Source of the DNA: Lycium barbarum
Taxonomy: Eukaryota > Streptophyta > Magnoliopsida > Solanales > Solanaceae
DNA: 64,000 nt
Assembly (NCBI RefSeq): GCF_019175385.1
Contig: NC_083343.1
Span: forward strand, 55,884,457-55,948,456
Reading direction: 5' to 3'
Made by a program: the position numbers and the translations under genes. Under the pieces are notes generated by a model that was not told the DNA's origin, searched no databases, and was given only the letters and a program-made list of their open reading frames with translations. Of this stretch, positions 56,990 to 64,000 are shown one piece after another; within the stretch, counting starts at the first letter, position 1, and every line of letters begins with the position of its first letter.

Positions 56990-58309
56990 AAGCTATCCGA
57001 GATTCTACGAAAATTTCGCGATATATTTTTCCTTCAATTGACCCGGAGTATCATAACCACACTATTATTGATTACCTCTTACTCCTCCTTTTAAGCACCC
57101 ACTCGGTTTCATCGGCGATGCATAAATACTTGCAAGTTACATAATCATTCTTTCGTGATTCGTGTACGTATATATCTATACATAGACAAGTGTCGATATC
57201 CGTATCCGTATTCATAATCGTACGCATTTACCCATCGTATCCATAGTCATATTCATATGCATATCATTTACATAGCATGCCCGACCACGAAGGTTTGGTG
57301 TTTCGCGCGCCGGACCATGGCTAGGGTCGGTGATCAGATATACTTAAACTCTTTTGTCTATCTGTAGTAACTTGTCTCATCATGCTCTCTTCCTTCGTTT
57401 ATTCTTCCCCTTGATTATCATATCTTATGTTCTACTATAGAAACTTTAAGTCTCTTTCTTCATTGTCACTTATAAATAGCAATACCATTAGCAACGACTT
57501 TACCGTTAGTGCTTTTGCCTCCATTCTAGTATCACATTGCCATCCTTTGCAATACCCCTTGAGTTATTTTCTCTCAATGTCACGTGGTTCAAGGTCTCCA
57601 TGAATGATATCCCGTACAGTCTCTGATGCTTGCACAATTGGTGTTCATTCATTTACTAGTCATTAGACTTATTTTTGCATAACTCTCACTCTTTGTTTTA
57701 GAGTCTATATTTGTCACATCTTAGAGTCCATCATTTCAATCTCTACACTCGTATTCTCTTTACTCGCTTCCCCTCTTGAATTGTTTTACTTGTACCATTT
57801 TCAAATTCGTTGCCTCACCTTCAAATCTTGAATTCATATATCCCTTACTATACTACATCTCATTTATGCCGTTACCCATAATTTATAGCTACGATAATTC
57901 ATGTGTGAAGTCTTAACATACTCACCTTGCAGTTTATAATCAAGTAATACAACCAACATAGCAATCCGAACAAGGATGTATTTTACTTAGCTCATCTGGT
58001 CAATGTCTACATCCGCTCCAATTAACAACTTTTTGCCCCATAGGGATGCACACAATAGTAGTAGGCCTAGTTATCCATACCATCCATATAATGCCACTTG
58101 CCCTCTTCTTCGGTGCTCAAAGTCCACTTGTAGCACCATCTTTGTTTTCCAGGGCCTAATTCTCAAACGCGCTAATACTCCTTATGCCTCATACTCTTTT
58201 ACTCTTGTTTTGAACTCAACATTGGTTTCAAAACACATCATAATCATATTGATTTGTCGTTGATGATAGCTTTACTCTATCGGTTTATCGTCGTACAGTA
58301 AACTCATAA
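56990..58309. other. Unassigned sequence: probable E internal remnant
   Basis: No gene recognised. The first part follows the E inverted repeat and is expected to be its 3' internal region. At about 57150-57340 a minus-oriented piece resembling the GGCCGGGTATG array of K-type LTRs appears. The rest (57340-58300) is AT-rich, pyrimidine-rich on the plus strand and without recognisable coding. The boundary with LTR G is not sharp. Confidence 0.45.
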
Positions 58310-59610
58310 TTACTGTCGAGCTCTTGGGGATTGTTCTTGGAGATTATTGGTTAAGGTTCTTGTTGGTAAGTTCTCCAAATCCTCTTTATTAATTCCTTAT
58401 TCCTAATCATCATAGATTTCTCTTTCCTTAGAAATTGCTTCGTAATGGAGGATAAAAGTGGAGTTAATGAATGTTCTATCTAGGCTTATTAATGATGAAA
58501 TTGATGGAGTTTATGCTAGATTTTGATGAATCTAAGGTCGTTAGTCATATCTCATCCATTATTAGCGTTGAATTCTTGAATCAAAGAGTTAGGGTTTATA
58601 CCCAAAATTGGGGGTTTTGATTGAATCCCAAATTAGGTGAATCCATGAGTTAAATTAGCAATTAGTTGTTGGTTTATGATCACCTAGTGCCTAAATTGAT
58701 ATTTTGCTGCCGAATTTTTCGTTTTGACCTTATGGGCCCCGTTTTCCCGAATTCTAGGGTTAGATTTGACCTAAATCGAATGATAGCAATATTAGTATCG
58801 TTCTTCTTGATTTCTAATCTAGATTTCAAATATTCCTAGACTTCTTTGATATCGCGGCTCAGCGGAAGGGCAAGTCTAAAGAGTGATTGATTGGTGTTTG
58901 TTGTTCGGCCATCCAAGTAAGTTATGGCTTACCTTTAGTGAGACTTCATGTAGCGAAGCATATATTTAGATGGTATTATCGGAGAAATTATGTAAACCTT
59001 CGGGTATGAAGTTAGGTTGGTCATTGACTTAGGTTGGGCCCTGTTGCGTGATTAGGGCTAGCCACCCCGTTATGTTGTGACTTGATTATCCTATTATGTT
59101 AGCTTGATACCACGTGCTGTTAGTCGATATTGGAATTTGTTGTTCCTTCTTGACTGTGATATTATAGTATCTTACGGGTGACGTTGATACGGGGATAGAG
59201 ATTTATATGATTTTTGTAGGTTTTCATGATTTGTTGGCGTACCTATAATGGTACTTGTGACAGTGATATATTGCTGGCATACCCCTTTGTTGGTACTTGT
59301 GCTATTGATCTAATTATTGATGTTGATACATGTATTGCCGTACTCTCATAATATATTGTTGATGCATTGTTGGTACTTGACGAAACATTGTGATGAGCCG
59401 GGCTCTATTTTTTTTAATGAGAGTGACGTGAGAATCTGATATCTGATGTTAGTTCTGGAATCGTGGATTGATTGAGTGCTTAGACTCTGCGGGTCCCCCA
59501 GAGTGGTGTCGGTGAGAACCCCCGTATGCAAAGATCCAGTTCTCATCTGTCTGTTGGGCAAAGATCCAGGATGAGTGGTACTTAGACTTCGCGAGTCACC
59601 TTGGGTTGTG
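58310..59610 (+). mobile_element. LTR fragment G, B family, plus orientation
   Basis: Matches the reverse complement of the B LTR (26800 down to 25739 and 14060 down to about 13905), for example GAGCTCTTGGGGATTG and CTTGGGTTGTG. It is cut at 59610 by LTR H. Its true ends are not visible. Confidence 0.7.
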
Positions 59611-59862
59611 TGTCACGACCCAGCCCCGTAGGCCGCGACTGGCGCCCGATCTGGGCACCCGAACCCATCTATCAAATGCGTTCAAGTAAATAGCAGAAGC
59701 TGACAAGTCTATAATCCAAATTTAGATAATTTCCAGAAACATTTCGGCAGAGTTTCCTTTGTTTTACAGACTATCCAAAATAAACCTGTACACAACAAAC
59801 ACCAACAAAGGCCACACAGGGCTAACAAAGCAACGTATAAACATATGCGGGCCGGCCGCCTC
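59611..59862 (-). mobile_element. LTR H (L family), left part
   Basis: Opens TGTCACGACCCAGCCCCGTAGG, closely like the L terminus at 26805. Split at 59862 by solo LTR I; continues at 63027-64000 and runs off the window. Confidence 0.78.
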
Positions 59863-62800
59863 TGTTATATCCCGCATTCTTTTCCGCATTCGGATAGTTT
59901 AAGGTAATTGCGGGAGATTAAGAGCAAGATTATAATTTTGACCTTGTTGGTGTACAAGTTGTTTATAAAAAATTTTTAGTGGAATTAATGAGGAAGGTCA
60001 AGGGCATAAAGGGAAATTCGCAATATGACTCGTGAAAATATGGAGGAAGACGAAGGGCAAATTTGAGATTTGGAACATACTTTTTCATGAATTAGAGGAA
60101 ATTTGCTAGAATTTTCAAGAAAAGGGGCCACTTGGCCGTGGACCCCACTTTCAACTTGGCCAAATGAAATCAAGCCAAGCTAGGGGCAAAATGTTTAATT
60201 ACTATTGGAAGGGACTAAGTATATATACATGTGGAAAGATGATTTATTCATCTTATTTCCTCTAGAATTTTCAAGAAAAGAAGAACAAAATAAAGAAGGA
60301 GAAAAGCCCTCAAGGCCTTTCGGCCAAGATCAAATTTCCAAGGAAAAATTGATAAAAACTCTTCAAAAATTATTTTCTACCAAGTAAAGGGTGCTTAACA
60401 AGGTGGAGTTGTTGTTGGAACAAGAAAGATTCAAAATCATACAAGATGCTAAGTTGTAGTTAAGTGAGAAGTTGAAGAAGAAAGGTGAGTTTTGATCTTT
60501 CTTTATGTGTTGTACATGGTTTATATGTGTTGTAGTAAGTTAAAATGGACGAAATTCATGAAAGAGAGGAATATGGTATGTGGCCGTGTATATATGTATA
60601 TGTGTAGGAATCATATTTCAATTATTTTGTTTAGTGTTTGGTTGGGTTGTTGTTGTTGTAAATACTATATTGATAGTGGAAGTTGAATGAATTTTGAGAG
60701 GTTGTAGTGTGTATGTTGGTGTTGGCCGTATGGTTATGGTGGAAGATGGAAGAGAATAAGTCAATTTTATTTAATATTTTGCTTGTTGTTATGTTGTGGA
60801 CTCTATGTTGCTAATGAATGTCTAAGGACCTTAGTGAAGTTGTAGTAGTGGAGACTTGTTTTAGAAGTTATATGAATGGAATGTAATGTTCTTGCATGCA
60901 TGGAAGGTAATGTGGTTAGTATGATGTTGTTGGAATATAGATTATGAGGTTGCTATTGTTTTCATTGAAGTCGGAAGGTTTTGAAGAAAGTAGTAAATTG
61001 AGATCAAGCATATTGAATGGAATATGTGAATTGCTAGTGTGATTGTTGAATTATGTTAATAGTTTGGCCGGGTTTGAATTCCCGGATTGTGATTGATGAG
61101 AATTTGGTTGTGTGGAATATTGAGGATGGTGTATTTACAGAGGAAATGCTGCCGAAATTTCGGTAGCCAAGTGTTTCCTTATGATTCTAACTCTAAGAAT
61201 CCTAATAAGAGTTTTGGTAAACATGACCAATTTGCAGATTTTGACGAGATTGCGATGTGAACTCGGAATAGCAAAAGAAGCGGAAAGAGGTATGTAAGGC
61301 TTCACCCTTCTTTCTATGGCATGTCTTAGTGGTAATAAGTTGGGTACGAGCCTCGGGGACAACCCGGTTCCCCGGAATCCGCACCTAAAGTTTTGTACCT
61401 TTTGTTCAATAGAATTGAACTAAAAAGTGTGCCAATTGTTGGAAAAACCTCCTACACCCTTAGAACTTGTATAAATGGGACTCGATTACCCTAAGACCCT
61501 CACAAGTAACGCTATAACGCGTAACATACGTAAATCGTATACGCTACCTCATTCGGCCCGAGGTGGGCCCGTTACTCTCGGGTTCCCCTATAGTCTTGGT
61601 TGACTTACTTAAGGTGAATTCAAAGGGGACCTTTGATCCCGATCTTGTCACCGAATGATAAAGTACTATGACTACTCTAACAAGAGTGTTTCTATGGGAT
61701 AATGATAACGACAATGTTAGACAAGAGAATGCGCTTGATAAGTACGACCGGAACAATCCTATGACTGAGATTTCTAAGCTAAGGATCCAATGTGAATATG
61801 AAATTGATAAACTAATTTTCTAAATCGTATTTATATCTTCTAGTTATAACTTTATTTTCTAAGACTCCAAAGCCTATGACTGTCATCTATAATGCCCACG
61901 ATTTCATTCTACGGTTACTGTAACACTATTCTCCGTTGATAGTCTCGCCTTAAAATTACTTGTTCCTTCAAGGTGAAACAAAGCTATCACTAGCATTCCG
62001 TAACGTAATCGGAGATCGCCGACCTTATGTCACTCCGATGAATACGTGATTTTCCTTGGCTCTCTCGTGTGATTATATGATATATGTATATACAACGGGT
62101 ATATGTGTATGTATATGTATGTGTGTATGGGGAAAAGGGAAGGGCCACTGTTATATCACCACCTGATTCAGCTGGATTCCATCCTGGACGCGGGATGCCC
62201 GGACGCGGGATATTGGAAGAGCCGTACGCGGCGACTGTATACATATATATATATGATGTATGATACATATGTAATGTAATGTGTTGGGTCACCGTTGGGG
62301 AGGGGGTTGGGAGAGCCGATGTATTCGGCGCCTGTAAATGTGAATGAAAGATACCGTTATTGAAATGTACTGTTTTCTGCACACGAGAATAAGAAATATA
62401 AAAATGTTGACTCCTATGCCCATGAAAAGAAACGTTTCAAAGATGAAAAGACAAGCCTACATGACAGCCGGCCTAAAGAGGGGCCTTCCTATGTACAGGT
62501 TACGTTCTTGCCTCGTTATACGCCCTATGGCTCCGTGATATTATTATTGATCGTACTTTATGTTACTGCTTGCATTGTTTTCCATGCCTTACATACTCGG
62601 TACATTATTCGTACTGACGTCCCTTCTTGTGGACGCTGCGTTCATGCCGCGCAGGTTAGCAGGTATACGGACCGGGTCTCTAGGGCTCTATCAGCATCAT
62701 TGGGCAGCGCTCCAGTCGTTCCGGAGCCTCATATCATTGGTACAATTTTGTGTATGTATTTTCGGCGCGACAGTACTCGACCCTTTCTATGTATAAAGGT

Positions 62801-63021
62801 ACTATGTCTAGAGGCTCGTAGACAGATATACACAGTCAGCTATGTACAGTTAAACGTATTGTATTTTGAATGGTTCGCGTCCCGGTGTAACGCGATATTA
62901 GAAAGTTTACTGCTAATGTTTATAAAAAAAAAAGAAAGGTGCCACTGTTCATACAGGATAGCGAAGGGGTGCTCGGTACAAGTATCGGGTACTCGTCAAG
63001 GCCCCTAGTCGGGTCGTGACA
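59863..63021 (+). mobile_element. Solo LTR I, element C family, 3.16 kb
   Basis: Opens TGTTATATCCCGCATTC and ends GGTCGTGACA, with perfect target duplication GCCTC (59858-59862, 63022-63026). It matches the C LTR along its length in opposite orientation. No internal region, so it is a solo LTR. Short open frames such as 62508-63008 are counterparts of those in the C LTR. Confidence 0.9.
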
Positions 63022-63026
63022 GCCTC

Positions 63027-64000
63027 GGCGTATGGGATCGCCCAAACAACATATACACATATCCATACAGAAAGACCATAACCCACAAACATGTCCACAG
63101 ACCTCTAAACTGACCGACAGAATCATATGGCGGGACAGGGCCCCGCCGTACCCAAATAGTCAAATATACGGAAATATATACATAGCAAAAGATATATATA
63201 CCAAACGTGGACTCCGAATCAAAGGGAGTACTCTGAAATAGCAGAAGTGGAGCCTATAGTGGTAGATCACCGGCGTCTGTATCTGCGGGCATGAAACGCA
63301 GCCCCCGAAGAAAGGGGGTCAATACGAAAGATGTACTGAGTATGTAAAGCATGAAGTACAGAAGTATAGGCCACAACTGAAAGCGAACAGGATACAAAAG
63401 AGAGAAATGCCGAACAGTATATCAAAATGTGTATCCAAATCATATATACATAATGCAAACGAAATCATGCAAAGCTCAGGAACGTGGTCACCACTCCGAC
63501 GCTGGTGCCACACACAGCATAACACCAGAAGGTTCAAATCTCCGTACATCCCCGAGCACACACATATCAGCATATCATATCACCAGCCATATCACAACAT
63601 AACACCAAACGGAACCCGGCCCTATGGCGAGGTCTCGGGAACCGTAACACAGCATACGGCCGAATTTATCATAATGCGCACGAATCATAACCAGCCTGGG
63701 AACCGGTGAACGAATCATAATAAGGACACGAGCGGAGTCATGAGCAAACAATGCAATTTGTATGTCAAAATATCCTTTGAAACTTGTCAAAATCATAAGT
63801 CAATTTATTAGTCAAAATAGTCGAGCGATTAGTTAGTACGGAGTTCTTTTCACAAAGATATTTCCAAAGTAATATTTATGGTTCAAAATATAGTTTAGAA
63901 TATCGTGGCAGTTATAACATTATTGTATGATAGGCAAATTCATAACAAAAGTCTTTTACCGACTTTGTACACAAATGGGCATAATAGAGCAAACAAAGAA
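63027..64000 (-). mobile_element. LTR H (L family), right part, incomplete
   Basis: Continues H after I. CTACAGACCTCTA-like, GGCGGGACAGGGCCCCGCCGT and AAAGGGGGTCA motifs follow the same order as in L at 27060-27330. No gene seen; the element continues beyond the window. Confidence 0.75.

Overview
The window is intergenic DNA of a large plant genome. It is built almost entirely from nested Ty3/gypsy LTR retrotransposons. I find no host protein gene, tRNA or rRNA gene. The coding domains are chromovirus pol with a C-terminal chromodomain of the Tekay/Del type. The LTR termini (TGTAACGACC, TGTTACACC, TGTTATATCC at the start and GGTCGTGACA at the end) remind me of nightshade-family (Solanaceae) repeats. 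That last point is recognition, not a search result.

Layout, left to right. Element A (+, 1-13150) is a decayed pol end plus 3' LTR, split by three solo LTRs: 447-5508 (a 5 kb Ogre/Tat-like LTR), 5960-8408 and 9857-11971. Element B (-, 13151-34091) is inserted in the 3' LTR of A. Its own LTR is split by K (14061-25733, a full-length but dead gag-pol element, TSD TCAAT, itself carrying LTR fragment J) and by solo LTR L (26805-30294, TSD GTGAT). B pol (RT to chromodomain, minus strand) is at 31000-34091. It is cut by LTR F (34092-35416), which is cut by LTR E (35417-38348 and 56724-56953). E is cut by complete element C (38349-56718, minus strand, TSD GGGAT), and the 5' LTR of C is cut by complete element D (46856-56295, plus strand, TSD TTTTT). 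The chain A > B > F > E > C > D is six layers deep. To the right lie an E internal stub and unassigned sequence, LTR fragment G, LTR H (running off the window) and solo LTR I (59863-63021, TSD GCCTC) inside H.

C and D are the only intact elements. Both are gag-only (TR-GAG-like): about 3.2 kb LTRs, a perfect initiator-tRNA-Met primer site, one intact gag ORF that stops at the gag/protease junction, a noncoding spacer, a polypurine tract, and LTR pairs differing at only about 8-9 visible positions. They presumably need the enzymes of a pol-bearing relative; the one full-length relative here (K) is dead.

Four signals stand out. (1) The spacers of both C and D carry a sense-oriented block resembling 5S rRNA, including the region of its internal Pol III promoter. 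(2) K, C and D share a 13-bp stem with a self-complementary hexanucleotide loop (GCGCGC or GTGCAC) about 45 nt after the primer site, with compensatory base changes; it looks like a retroviral-type dimerisation hairpin. (3) That hairpin lies inside a candidate leader intron (GTNTGT ... TTTCAG) ending just before the gag ATG. (4) A 20-nt inverted repeat, AACATTCGAGGACGAATGTT, sits 16-17 nt before the LTR in four different elements.
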